Of a stretch of 64,000 bases of DNA, positions 9,780 to 18,731 are shown piece by piece. The DNA comes from Thermoguttaceae bacterium (GTDB lineage: Bacteria; Planctomycetota; Planctomycetia; Pirellulales; Thermoguttaceae), in assembly GCA_029975295.1 (NCBI GenBank), contig JARKPK010000009.1:1-64000 (forward strand), given 5' to 3'. A program made the translations under genes and the position numbers. Numbering within the stretch: position 1 is the first letter of the stretch; every line of letters begins with the position of its first letter. The notes beneath the pieces were generated by a model, which saw only the letters and a program-made list of their open reading frames with translations, did no database searches and had not been told where the DNA came from.

Positions 9780-11666
9780 TCACCCATCCTTAGGCGAAGA
9801 AATGCCCTGCCGTTTCTTCTCCTGTTCGAGCAGTTCGGACAGGAGCGCCAATCCTTGGTCGTGATCCACTTGACCTTCGCGCAGCGCCACGACCTTTGCG
9901 GGCCGCCGCTTCTTCTCCTCCTCGTAGTTGAATCGCTCGATCATCTCGCGCAGCAGCTCTTCCGGCGGGACGTTGTGCTGCTGCTTGAGCTGACCTTGCT
10001 CGTCCCATTGAACCAGCAACGCCTTGATTGCCGGATCCTCCAACTCCAACATGAGCCGATCGTAATCGGGCAACTGGCCCCGGTCGAGGATTCGGCACGC
10101 CGCCCGAAAAATCTCGCCCGCCGGCCCTTCGCAAAGCCAATCGGCGGCAATCTCGCGGCGCACCACGCTCCAGCCCTCGGGCCGAACCACCAGCAGCTCG
10201 AACAACTCGCGGCGCCAAGAGTCGAGCGCCTCGGCGGGGCGGGCGGAGTTCCGCCCCGATTCGGCTGCGCCCGCGGCCTCGGCTCGCCCGGCCGGCGCCG
10301 CAGGTCGGCGCCGGGTTGCGCGCCGCAGCGCCGCCAGCCGTTGCCGAACTTGGCCCTCCTCGACGCGGAAGAACGCCGCCAGCCGTTGCAACGCTTTTTC
10401 TTCGCGCAATCGCCAGTCGGCGGTCGTTTCGCCTGAAAGGCGTGGCGCCTGGGCGATCGTCGCCAGAAGGCGTTCCAACGCTTCTGTGGCGGCATGAACG
10501 TCGCGTTCGACATCCAAGCCGCGCGTCTCAAGCAGGAACGCGTGGGTCAAGGCGTCATGGGCCTGTTCGGCGATCAATTGCTCGAACGATTGCCCGCCGT
10601 AGCGGACCAGATAGTCGCACGGGTCGAGGCCTTCGGGCAGGGTCACCACGCGCAAATCGACCTGCGCAGCCAGAAACAGGCCGAGAACTTCTTTGGCCCG
10701 GCGAATGCCCGCTGCATCGCCGTCGAGCACCAAGACGACGCGGCGGGCATAGTGTTTCAGCGTGCGGATATGCTCCGGGCCCAAGGCCGTGCCCAAGACG
10801 GCCACGGCCTGCGCGATGCCGCACTGGTGGGCGGCAATCACGTCGGTATAGCCTTCCATCACCAAAGCGTCGCCGCCGCGGCGGATGGCGTCGCGGGCCA
10901 GGTCGAGACCATAGAGCAACTTGCTCTTGCTGAAGAGCATCGTTTCCGGCGAATTGACGTATTTCGCCTGGCTGGCCAAGGGGACGTCGGGCAGCAGTCG
11001 TCCGCCCAACCCGACGGGCCGGCCTTGCGCGTCGCGAATCGAAAACAGCAGGCGGCCGCGGAAGCGGTCGTAGGGGCCGCTCTCGCCGCGGGCGAGGATG
11101 CCGATGGCTTCGAGAATGCGCAGCCGCTGCGCCTGGCGCTCGACTCGTTCGATCAACCAATCGCCGCGCAACGGCGAGAAGCCCAAACGGAACCGCGCAA
11201 CGCTTTCGTTCGAAATTCCCCGCTCGGCCAGATAGCGTCGGGCGGGTTCGGCCTCGGGCGCGTCGAGCAGGCACTGGTGATATTGGTTTTCCGCCCACGC
11301 GGCGGCTTGGAGCAACGTGCGGCGATCGAGCGCGCCGGACGGAGCGGGCTGGGATTCGCGCGAGGCGGGTTTCAACTCGATGCCGGCCCGTTCAGCCAGC
11401 ATCTCCAGCGCCTCGGGGAAGGTGATGTTCTCGATGCGTTGAAGAAAGCTGAAGCAGTCGCCGCCAATGTTGCACACCCAGCAGCGGAACGACTGGCGTT
11501 CGGGATTGACCTGCAAGCTGGGGCGGCGATCGTCGTGCCAGGGGCACAAGCCGACGAACATCCGCCCTTGCCGGCGCAACTGAATGTAGCGGCCCACCAG
11601 CTCGACGATGTCAATCGCCCGCCGAACCAATTCTTTGGCATCCAGCGATGACGAGAACGACACCAT
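9780..11666 (-). CDS. dnaG: DNA primase
   Basis: A 628-aa primase that synthesises RNA primers at the replication fork. The N-terminal CHC2 zinc finger shows Cys41, His44, Cys62 and Cys65. The DnaG catalytic core follows (YLAERGI, FRGRLLFSI), then the Toprim domain (VMEGYTDVIA, VLVLDGDAAGIRRA). The C-terminal third, with QLKQQHNVPPEELL and a K/R-rich end, corresponds to the helicase-interacting region. The ATG at 11666 begins the conserved MVSFSSSLDAKEL; AGGAG lies only 3 bases upstream, so the GTG codon immediately after it, or an ATG at 11717, is an alternative. It is cotranscribed with rpoD from the promoter at 11763-11791. rpsU, the usual third member, is absent. Confidence 0.96.
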   Translation of the reverse strand: MVSFSSSLDAKELVRRAIDIVELVGRYIQLRRQGRMFVGLCPWHDDRRPSLQVNPERQSFRCWVCNIGGDCFSFLQRIENITFPEALEMLAERAGIELKPASRESQPAPSGALDRRTLLQAAAWAENQYHQCLLDAPEAEPARRYLAERGISNESVARFRLGFSPLRGDWLIERVERQAQRLRILEAIGILARGESGPYDRFRGRLLFSIRDAQGRPVGLGGRLLPDVPLASQAKYVNSPETMLFSKSKLLYGLDLARDAIRRGGDALVMEGYTDVIAAHQCGIAQAVAVLGTALGPEHIRTLKHYARRVVLVLDGDAAGIRRAKEVLGLFLAAQVDLRVVTLPEGLDPCDYLVRYGGQSFEQLIAEQAHDALTHAFLLETRGLDVERDVHAATEALERLLATIAQAPRLSGETTADWRLREEKALQRLAAFFRVEEGQVRQRLAALRRATRRRPAAPAGRAEAAGAAESGRNSARPAEALDSWRRELFELLVVRPEGWSVVRREIAADWLCEGPAGEIFRAACRILDRGQLPDYDRLMLELEDPAIKALLVQWDEQGQLKQQHNVPPEELLREMIERFNYEEEKKRRPAKVVALREGQVDHDQGLALLSELLEQEKKRQGISSPKDG

Positions 11667-12268
11667 CCGCTCCTGTGCCGCTTCGAGTGCGACTTCCATT
11701 TCGCAACCGCATGTCACAGGTCAGGCAAATCCATTTGCCGAGGCTGTCCCCAGCGTCGGCAGATTATAGAGAAACCTGCCTTATGGGTCAATCGCACGAT
11801 TTTCCCAAGAAAACACGGGGAATTTGCCCATCAGCAGACTGCCCCGGGCGGATCCGGCCGCTTCGACGTTCGGCGGCCCCAGCGGCCCCCCGGGCGACCT
11901 CAGTCTGCCGCCGGCCGACATGCCCGCGGCGTTCCAACCATCAATATGCACCGCACTTCGCGCAAATCAAGCTCCCCACCCGACCGGCAACGCCGTTGTT
12001 CCACTCTGCCCCGGGTGCGGTTGCCGCCACCGGCGTGTATGATTCGCAAGCGGGGGACGGGCGCGCAGGACGCCGTTCGTTCTGCCTCGGCCGACCAGCC
12101 GCAGCCGAATGGGATCGCTGCGCGCTAATGGGCATCAGAGCGCTTATTATTGATGCTCCAAACAGCAATGCCCTGCGGCCGACCAGCCGGAAGCCTCTGC
12201 CTGCCGGCAGCGCGGGTTCCGAGGCCGCATCGCGTTTCCGATCCATCCGATCAAGGAGTCGCCCTTCG
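11667..12268. other. divergent intergenic region between dnaG and a GspF-like gene
   Basis: About 600 bases. The dnaG-proximal 130 bases are AT-richer and hold the dnaG promoter. The rest shows only shadow frames. AAGGAG at 12253-12258 serves the plus-strand gene. No RNA gene is seen. Confidence 0.5.
11763..11791 (-). promoter_or_regulatory. sigma-70 promoter of dnaG-rpoD
   Basis: On the minus strand, TTGACC (11791-11786) and a perfect TATAAT (11768-11763) are separated by exactly 17 bases. Transcription would begin near 11755, giving a leader of about 90 bases before dnaG. This is the strongest promoter-like match I found in the window, and its -10 box is unusually consensus-like for such GC-rich DNA. 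Confidence 0.8.
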
Positions 12269-13309
12269 ATGTTCTTCGCGCCGCGGGCCGGGTTGAGCTT
12301 CTTGGGGCCGTTCTGCCGACGGCTGGCCGACGCATTGCAGTCGGGCATCGACATCCGCTCGATCGTCGCCCGCGAGTCGCAACGGGCGCGGGGCGCCGCC
12401 CGGCGGCCGCTGGCTCAACTCGACGAAGCCATCCGCCGCGGCGACAGCCTGACGGCCGCGTTCGAAGCGATCGGCGAGTTCTTTCCCCCGCTGATGCGGC
12501 GAATGATCGAGGTGGGCGAAGCGACGGGCCGATCGGCCGAGGTCTTCGCCCAACTGGCCGACCATTATCAACTGCGGCGCGAGTTGCGCCGCGCGTTCTT
12601 GCTTTCGATCGTTTGGCCGATGGTTCAGCTCGGGCTGGCTTTGGCCGTCGTGGGATTGCTGATTTGGCTGCTGGGCGTCGTCAACGCGATGACCGGTGGG
12701 CACGTCGATCCGTTGGGCTTGGGGTTGATCGGCGGTCGCGGGCTGGCAATCTATTTGGGCGCGGTCGGTGGCGTCGCTTTGGTCGCGGCGGGCTTGATTT
12801 GGTCGTTTCGCCGCGGGTGGTGGTGGGCGGCCCGATGGCAGCGCTGGGCGATGCGTCTGCCGGTGGTGGGTCGCGCGCTAAGAGATTTGGCCCTGGCCCG
12901 AATCGCCTGGGCGTTGCATCTGACGATGGGCGCCGGCATGGATGTGCCTCGGGCGTTGGAAATCAGCATGGCGGCCGCCCGAAACGCCAAGTTCGACGAC
13001 GACTCGATCGCCCTGCGGCAGAGCGTGGCCCAGGGGGCGTCGATTGCCGAGGCCTTCCGCTCGCTTAGCGGTTATCCCGACGAGTTCCTCGATGGCTTGG
13101 CCGTCGGCGAACAATCCGGGCGACTGAGCGAATCGCTGGGCGTGCTTTCCGAGCAATATCAACGCCGCGCCCGCGATGCCATGGCCGCACTGACCACCGT
13201 GGCCGGCTGGCTGGTTTGGGCGTTGGTGGCCGCACTGATCATCGTGGTGATCTTTCGGTTGGCGTTCTTCTATCTGAACACGCTCAACGAGGCCGCCCGC
13301 TGGCGATAA
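12269..13309 (+). CDS. type II secretion system F-domain inner-membrane protein (GspF/PilC-like)
   Basis: A 346-aa protein with two T2SSF domains. The first helical bundle (residues ~15-108) carries the conserved pattern E-x-G-E-x-T/S-G-x-x (EVGEATGRS). A transmembrane segment at ~110-137, another at ~160-180, a second bundle with GEQSGRLSESL, and a final transmembrane segment at ~310-336 follow. GspF/PilC proteins form the inner-membrane platform for pilus or pseudopilus assembly. AAGGAG lies 10 bases before the ATG. No GspE, GspD or pseudopilin genes are adjacent, so this is an orphan copy. It is slightly shorter than typical GspF (~400 aa), mostly at the N-terminus. Confidence 0.85.
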   Translation: MFFAPRAGLSFLGPFCRRLADALQSGIDIRSIVARESQRARGAARRPLAQLDEAIRRGDSLTAAFEAIGEFFPPLMRRMIEVGEATGRSAEVFAQLADHYQLRRELRRAFLLSIVWPMVQLGLALAVVGLLIWLLGVVNAMTGGHVDPLGLGLIGGRGLAIYLGAVGGVALVAAGLIWSFRRGWWWAARWQRWAMRLPVVGRALRDLALARIAWALHLTMGAGMDVPRALEISMAAARNAKFDDDSIALRQSVAQGASIAEAFRSLSGYPDEFLDGLAVGEQSGRLSESLGVLSEQYQRRARDAMAALTTVAGWLVWALVAALIIVVIFRLAFFYLNTLNEAARWR

Positions 13310-13719
13310 CGGCCGGGCGACGGCGAGCGTGTCGTAATCATCCCCGCAATGCCGCCCCGCAACCGTGCCCGCACGGATTGCGTGCAACAACACTGCGCAA
13401 GACCGCCGTGCGACGCTGCTGAGCAAAGCCGCTGGGAAGAAACTCCGTTGAACGCTGCTGGGCAACGCCGCCGGGCAATAGCGCCGGGCGGCAGCGACGG
13501 GCGACCGCGCCGGACAACCAGGCTGCGTTTCGATTCCGCGAGTCTCATCGGGAACGTGCCGCGCGCCGGTTCCCCTGGCAAATCGGCTGCCGTCGGGCTA
13601 ACATGCCGCAAATTGGATCAGCGCCGCCGGATGAACCCTCGGTTCGCTGTTGGGGTTTTCCTTTCGCAGCTTGAATAGCCTCAAAGAGCCTGAATAAGAG
13701 ACGAAGCGGAGAAGAATCG
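13310..13719. other. intergenic region with degenerate short repeats
   Basis: About 410 bases between two plus-strand genes, with no gene recognised. The central part (about 13370-13500) is repetitive: GC-rich units of about 39 bases, described separately. The ribosome binding site GGAGAAG precedes the epimerase start. Confidence 0.45.
13413..13476. repeat. degenerate 39-bp-period direct repeat
   Basis: Two copies of a 25-base unit beginning ACGCTGCTG (13413-13437 and 13452-13476) match at about 20 positions and are offset by 39 bases. A weaker relative precedes them. The spacing and divergence do not fit a CRISPR array. It looks like a decayed tandem duplication. Confidence 0.5.
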
Positions 13720-14670
13720 ATGCGCACCTTTTTGGTTACGGGCGGGGCGGGATTCATCGGTTCGCACATCGCCGAGGCCTTGGTGCGCCGCGGCGATCGG
13801 GTGCGGATCATCGACAACCTCAGCACCGGCCATCGCGAGAACATCGCGCCGCTGGCCGATCGGATCGAGTTCATCGAGGGCGACTTGTTGGACTCGGCCG
13901 CGGTGGCCCGAGCGGTGGCAGGCGTCGAGGTTGTTTTCCACCAGGCGGCCTTGGCCTCGGTGCCGCGGAGCGTCGAACGGCCGTTAGACACCCACGCCCA
14001 TTGCGTAACCGCGACGGTGAACCTGTTGCACGCGGCGCGTCAGGCGGGCGTGCGGCGGCTGGTCTATGCGGCCTCGAGCAGCGCCTACGGCGATCAGCCG
14101 TTCAGCAGCAAGCGCGAATGCGATCTGCCCTCGCCGCTTTCGCCCTACGCGGCCGCGAAACTGGCGGCCGAGTATTATTGTGCGGCCTTCTGGCACACCT
14201 ACCAATTCGAAACGGTGGCCATCCGCTACTTCAATGTGTTCGGCCCGCGGCAAGATCCCAACAGCCCGTATTCGGCCGTGATCCCGCGATTCACCGCAGC
14301 GATGCTCGCCGGACGGCGACCGGTGATCTATGGCGACGGTCGCCAATCGCGCGACTTCACCTTCGTGGCCAACGTGGTCGCTGCGAACCTGCTGGCGGCC
14401 GACGCCCCCAACGTGGCGGGCCGCGTGTTCAATGCCGCCAATGGCAAGAACACCGATTTGTTGACGCTGGTCGAAATGCTCAATCGGCTGTTGGGCACGA
14501 AGATCGAGCCGGAGTTCGCCCCGCCGCGCGTGGGCGACGTGAAGGAGAGCTTGGCCGACATCACCCAGGCTCGAAAATGCCTCGGCTACGAGCCGCAAGT
14601 AAGCTTCGAAGAGGGCCTGCGGCGCACCGTGGACTACTACAAAACCCTGGCCGCCAGCGGGAAGCTCTGA
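13720..14670 (+). CDS. NAD-dependent nucleotide-sugar epimerase (extended SDR; WbpP/GalE-like)
   Basis: A 316-aa extended short-chain dehydrogenase/reductase. The nucleotide-binding motif TGGAGFIGSH (residues 7-16) and the acidic residue for NAD (IDNLSTG) are present. The catalytic Ser in AASSSAYG and the Tyr143/Lys147 pair (SPYAAAK) are intact. ASVPRSVERP and YFNVFGPRQDPNSPYSAV resemble UDP-GlcNAc/UDP-glucose 4-epimerases of the WbpP type. It likely interconverts UDP-hexoses for polysaccharide or lipid glycan synthesis. GGAGAAG 5 bases upstream supports the ATG. The exact sugar specificity cannot be read here. Confidence 0.87.
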   Translation: MRTFLVTGGAGFIGSHIAEALVRRGDRVRIIDNLSTGHRENIAPLADRIEFIEGDLLDSAAVARAVAGVEVVFHQAALASVPRSVERPLDTHAHCVTATVNLLHAARQAGVRRLVYAASSSAYGDQPFSSKRECDLPSPLSPYAAAKLAAEYYCAAFWHTYQFETVAIRYFNVFGPRQDPNSPYSAVIPRFTAAMLAGRRPVIYGDGRQSRDFTFVANVVAANLLAADAPNVAGRVFNAANGKNTDLLTLVEMLNRLLGTKIEPEFAPPRVGDVKESLADITQARKCLGYEPQVSFEEGLRRTVDYYKTLAASGKL

Positions 14671-14706
14671 GCGAACAGCCCGATTTCGCCGTGAAACGCC
14701 GATCGA

Positions 14707-15642
14707 CTACGCGCACGAGGCGGCGCGGCGCACCTCTTCCTCGGTAGGCAAGCTCGGCTGCGCGCCGATCCGCGAGGCGGCCAACGCCCCGGCCACGGCG
14801 GCAAAGCGCGCGGCCGCCAGGGGCGATTCGCCTCGGGCCAGCGCCACGGCCCATGCGCCGCAAAACGCATCGCCCGCCGCGGTGCTATCGACGGCCGAAA
14901 CCGGGTGCGGCGGCACCATCAGCCCGCGTCCGGCCTGCTCGACGACCAGCGCGCCGCGGGCGCCGAGCGTCACCACCACGCATTTCGGCCCGGCAGCAAG
15001 CAAACGATCGGCCGCCGCCTGCGCGCTGGCTTGATCGGCGACGGCAACGCCCGTAAGCCGCTCGGCCTCGCTCTCGTTGGGTTTCAAGTACGTTACGTGC
15101 CGCAACAGCCCCGCGGGCAACGGCCCGCTGGGGGCGGGCGCCGGATCGAGGATCACGGGCACGCCGGCCGATGCGGCAATCTCGGCTGCACGGCACACCG
15201 CGGGCAGGGGCGTTTCCAGTTGCATCACCACAATGTCGGCCGAACGGATCGCCTCGGCCGCATGGTCGATGTCGTCGGGCGATAGGGCCTCGTTCGCCCC
15301 CGAGGCGACGGAGATCATGTTCTCGCCGCGGTCGTCCACCAAGATCAGCGCCACGCCGGTCGCCCGATGCGGGTCGCGGAGCACCCAACGGGTGTCGATG
15401 CCTTCCTGCTGATAACCGGCCACGGCCTGTCGGCCGAACAGGTCGTCGCCCACCTTGGCGATGAAGGTGGTTTTCGCCCCGAGCCGCGCGGCCGCCGCCG
15501 CCTGGTTGGCCCCTTTGCCGCCGGGCGCCATCACGAACGTGCCGCCGACGACCGTTTCGCCCGGCTTCGGCAGATGCGAGGTCTTCACCACCATGTCGGT
15601 GTTCGAGCTGCCCACAACGACCACATGCGGAGTCTTCATCAC
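14707..15642 (-). CDS. rbsK: ribokinase (PfkB family)
   Basis: A 311-aa cytoplasmic sugar kinase that phosphorylates ribose at O5 using ATP. The N-terminal PfkB signature GGKGANQAAAAARLG and the C-terminal signature with catalytic Asp (DSTAAGDAFCG) are both present. GSSNTDMV matches the ribose-contacting strand of ribokinases. The sequence begins with two consecutive ATG codons preceded by GAGAGAAG; either could be used. It sits 76 bases downstream of a sugar transporter gene on the same strand, implying a ribose uptake and activation operon. Confidence 0.9.
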   Translation of the reverse strand: MMKTPHVVVVGSSNTDMVVKTSHLPKPGETVVGGTFVMAPGGKGANQAAAAARLGAKTTFIAKVGDDLFGRQAVAGYQQEGIDTRWVLRDPHRATGVALILVDDRGENMISVASGANEALSPDDIDHAAEAIRSADIVVMQLETPLPAVCRAAEIAASAGVPVILDPAPAPSGPLPAGLLRHVTYLKPNESEAERLTGVAVADQASAQAAADRLLAAGPKCVVVTLGARGALVVEQAGRGLMVPPHPVSAVDSTAAGDAFCGAWAVALARGESPLAAARFAAVAGALAASRIGAQPSLPTEEEVRRAASCA

Positions 15643-15718
15643 TTCTCTCTCACTGGCTGGAACGACGTCTCTTTGACAGCGGGCGACAGTCGGCGGCGTG
15701 CCAACGCGCAGGCCGCCA

Positions 15719-16717
15719 TCAGCGCGAAATGATGATCGTCGCCAGGCCGACGACGAACGCGGCGAACATCGCGGCCAGCAATCGATTGGTTCCTGGCGGG
15801 GCCTCGCGGAACTCGCGCCACACGAACACTCCCCACAGGGCGGCCACCAACGTGGCCCCTTGGCCCAGCCCGTACGAGATGGCGAACCCGGCCATTCCGG
15901 CGGCGATGATGCTGAACGTCATGCCCACGCCCCAGATCATCCCGCCGACGATCCCCCAAAGGTGATCGCGCGGCGCGCCGCGGAAGTAGTCGGCCGCGGC
16001 CAGCGGCGCCCCGGCCACCGGAAACCGCATCAACAGCGAATTGAACACGAAGTTGCTGGCCAGCACGCCTAACGAAAACAAGACCATCGCCGTATAGGGC
16101 GAGAGTTTGCCCGGTTCGAGCGCGACGGGATTCTCGGCCATCGATCGGGCCACGCACAGGTAGAACGTGCCCATCAGCAGCCCGCAAAGAATCGAAAGCG
16201 CCAACCCTTTCGCGCCGCCGCCCGATTCTTTTTGCGAAGGCAGCCGGCGATAGGCCATGGCGTCGAGCACGATGGCCGCCGCCACCAGCGCCATGCCCGA
16301 AAACAAAAGCACCGGATTGCCGGTCGGTTGGTTGATGTAGTTGACGATCGTGCCGACGATCAGCGCCAGCCCGATGCCTACCGGAAACGCCACCGCCATG
16401 CCCGCCAGCGCAATGGCCGCCACCAACAAGATATTGGCCGCGTTGAACACCACCCCGCCGAGCAACGCCCACCCCTGGGCGGGCCACTGAGCTTGGCGGA
16501 GATCGTCGAGGAAAGGCCGCCCCTTATCGCCGATGCTGCCCATCGTGAAGGCCAAGATCAGCGCCATCAGCAGCACGCCGATCACGTAGTCCCAGTAGAA
16601 CAACTCGAATCGCCACGATCGGCCCGCCAACTTCTGCGTGTTGGCCCACGATCCCCAACACAGCATCGTGATGAAACAGAAGACGACGGCCGCCGGATAG
16701 CTTTCCAAGACGAACAT
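15719..16717 (-). CDS. GRP-family sugar permease (DMT superfamily, RbsU/ureide-permease-like)
   Basis: A 332-aa protein with about ten hydrophobic segments, including an N-terminal FCFITMLCWGSWANTQKL segment. This resembles the glucose/ribose porter and bacterial ureide permease group. The start is firm: AAGGAG lies 8 bases before the ATG. Directly downstream is ribokinase, so ribose or a related pentose is the likely substrate. That specificity is inferred from context and is not visible in the protein. An ABC-type ribose system is not present nearby. Confidence 0.8.
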   Translation of the reverse strand: MFVLESYPAAVVFCFITMLCWGSWANTQKLAGRSWRFELFYWDYVIGVLLMALILAFTMGSIGDKGRPFLDDLRQAQWPAQGWALLGGVVFNAANILLVAAIALAGMAVAFPVGIGLALIVGTIVNYINQPTGNPVLLFSGMALVAAAIVLDAMAYRRLPSQKESGGGAKGLALSILCGLLMGTFYLCVARSMAENPVALEPGKLSPYTAMVLFSLGVLASNFVFNSLLMRFPVAGAPLAAADYFRGAPRDHLWGIVGGMIWGVGMTFSIIAAGMAGFAISYGLGQGATLVAALWGVFVWREFREAPPGTNRLLAAMFAAFVVGLATIIISR

Positions 16718-17043
16718 CGAGGAGACTCCTTGCACCGAGCCCCGACGGGTGCGCATCGAGGCCACGCGGTTGACCAATTACCCAACGAACGCGGAACAGG
16801 CCGGCGCAATTGCTCAAGCGGCCGTTGCAGCGGCGCGAACCAGTGGCGTTTCACCGGCTTGGGCCGCTTCTATCGGCCGCGGTTTCATTGCGAGGGCGAA
16901 GGGAGGTTGTCGGCCGAGAATCTACCGCGCCGCCCGGGCAGACGCAACGCCCGATGCTGGCGGAAGTTCTGCGTCGAGCAGAACGCAAAGGCTGTCGTTG
17001 GTCGGCGTTGTGCGCTGCGGCGAATCGAGCGGCGATTGCAACG

Positions 17044-17143
17044 GCACCGGCTTGAACAACCTTTTGATAGGCCGCTGCCGCGCAAGGAGGGTTTTCGGTG
17101 GAGTGAGCTTTCAATGGCGACGGCTTGAACAGCCCCTTAATAG
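17044..17143. repeat. imperfect direct repeat, 73-bp offset
   Basis: The 27-base segment at 17044-17070 (core CGGCTTGAACA) recurs at 17117-17143 with about 20 of 27 bases identical. A GAAC anchor also occurs 73 bases earlier, at 16981, with a weakly similar flank, so this may be a decayed tandem array of three or more units. A further relative with the CGGCTTG..GCCGCGG pattern occurs near 16854. Confidence 0.45.
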
Positions 17144-17158
17144 TCTTCGGCCGCGCGC

Positions 17159-17188
17159 TTGTCGGCGGCTGCCGACCGGCGATAGAAT
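17159..17188 (+). promoter_or_regulatory. candidate sigma-70 promoter for aspA-hydF
   Basis: TTGTCG (17159-17164) and TAGAAT (17183-17188) are separated by 18 bases, about 110 bases before the aspA start. The match is 4/6 and 5/6 to consensus. It is plausible but weaker than the dnaG promoter. Confidence 0.35.
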
Positions 17189-17294
17189 ACCGCGATTACG
17201 CCTAGCGATCCGGGGAAGACGGGCAAGACGTTCTCTCTTTTTCTCTTTCGGGAACCGACTCCACCGCCGCCGGAGTATCCGACGGCAACGACTT

Positions 17295-18731
17295 ATGACG
17301 AACACAACCCGGCGCGAAACCGATTTGCTCGGGCCCCGCGATCTGCCGGCCGAGGCCCTTTGGGGCATTCACACCTTGCGGGCGGTGGAGAACTTTCCCA
17401 TTTCGGGCCGGCGGGTGCATCGGGGGCTGATTCGTGCATTCGGCGCGGTGAAGTGGGCGGCCGCCCGGGCGAACCATCGCCTCGACCCGTGGCCGCCCGA
17501 AGTCTTCGCCGCCATCGAGCAGGCCTGCGCCGAGATGCTCGCCGGGCAACTCGACGAGCATATCATCGTCGATGCGTTTCAGGGCGGGGCGGGCACCTCG
17601 ACGAACATGAACGTCAACGAGGTGTTGGCCAATCGGGCGCTGCAACTTCTCGGCAAACCGCCGGGCAGTTACAAGGCGGTCAGCCCTCACGACGACCTGA
17701 ACCGCCATCAATCGACCAACGACACCTACCCCACGGCTCTGCGCGTGGCGGCCATTTGGGGCGTCCGCGCGATGGAGCAGGCCGTCGTCGAGTTGGTCGA
17801 GGCGTTTCAGCGGCAAGAGCGCCGCTGCGCCGAGGTGGTGAAGATCGGCCGAACCCAACTGCAAGACGCCGTGCTGATCACGCTCGGCCGCGAGTTCGGC
17901 GCGTATGCCGAGGCCTTCGCCCGCGACCGCTGGCGGCTCTACAAGTGCGAAGAGCGACTGCGGGTGGTCAATTTGGGCGGCACGGCCGTGGGCACCGGCT
18001 TGGGCGCCCCGCGCGAGTATATCTTTCGCGTGGTCGAAGAACTCAAGGAGATCACCGGCTTGGGGCTGTCGCGGGCCGAGAACTTGCTCGAAGCCACGCA
18101 GAACACCGACGCGCTGGTCGAAGTGAGCGGCATCATCCGCACCGCGGCCGCCAACCTGTTGAAGACGGCCAACGATCTCCGCCTGCTTTCTTCCGGCCCC
18201 ATAGCCGGCCTGGGCGAAATCCGCCTGCCGCCGCGGCAGGCCGGCTCATCGCTGATGCCCGGCAAGGTCAATCCGGTTGTTGCCGAGGCGGCCGCTCAGG
18301 CGGCTATCGCCGCGATCGGCTACGATCAGATCGTCGTCCACGCGCTGAGCGGCAGCAACCTCGAACTGCCGCAGTTCCTGCCGCTGGCGGCCGAACATCT
18401 TCTCGGCGCGATGGATCTGCTCACCTCGGCTTGTTCGCTGTTTGCCCGCGCGTGTGTCGACGGGATCGAACCAAACGCCGATCGCTGCCGCCGACACGTC
18501 GAGAACAGCACGGCTGCGGCCACGGCGCTGGTCGAGACCCTAGGTTACGAAACCGCTCAACAACTCGCCCGCGACGCCCAGGCCGCCGGCCGATCGGTCC
18601 GCGATTTGGCCATCGAGCGCGGCCTGCTCAGCGCCGAACAGTTCGACCAACTGGTTTCGCCGCAGCGGGTGATGCGCCTCGGCTCGGTCCGCATCGGCAA
18701 CGACGCGAAGCATCGGGATATCGGATCATGA
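17295..18731 (+). CDS. aspA: aspartate ammonia-lyase (aspartase)
   Basis: A 478-aa member of the fumarase/aspartase superfamily, which converts aspartate to fumarate and ammonia. The signature GSSLMPGKVNP lies at residues 317-327 and contains the catalytic-loop serine. AGTSTNMNVNEV and STNDTYPTALR match aspartase conserved blocks. The frame is open far upstream, but the conserved start (TRRETDLLGPRDLPAEALWGIHT) fixes the ATG at 17295. It overlaps hydF by 4 bases (ATGA), so the two are translationally coupled. aspA genes occur in several hydrogenase-maturation clusters, where the ammonia may feed H-cluster bridge synthesis; that link is inference. Confidence 0.92.
   Translation: MTNTTRRETDLLGPRDLPAEALWGIHTLRAVENFPISGRRVHRGLIRAFGAVKWAAARANHRLDPWPPEVFAAIEQACAEMLAGQLDEHIIVDAFQGGAGTSTNMNVNEVLANRALQLLGKPPGSYKAVSPHDDLNRHQSTNDTYPTALRVAAIWGVRAMEQAVVELVEAFQRQERRCAEVVKIGRTQLQDAVLITLGREFGAYAEAFARDRWRLYKCEERLRVVNLGGTAVGTGLGAPREYIFRVVEELKEITGLGLSRAENLLEATQNTDALVEVSGIIRTAAANLLKTANDLRLLSSGPIAGLGEIRLPPRQAGSSLMPGKVNPVVAEAAAQAAIAAIGYDQIVVHALSGSNLELPQFLPLAAEHLLGAMDLLTSACSLFARACVDGIEPNADRCRRHVENSTAAATALVETLGYETAQQLARDAQAAGRSVRDLAIERGLLSAEQFDQLVSPQRVMRLGSVRIGNDAKHRDIGS

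Larger units (their letters stand above)
16718..17294. other. divergent intergenic region with degenerate 73-bp repeats
   Basis: About 577 bases between the sugar permease (minus) and aspA (plus). No gene is recognised. It contains repeated CGGCTTG..GCCGCG-type units (see separate entry) and a candidate promoter for aspA near 17159-17188. Confidence 0.5.

Noticed and set aside
13370..13500. Possible CRISPR-like repeats
   Set aside because: Only two to three divergent units, no uniform spacers and no cas genes in the window.
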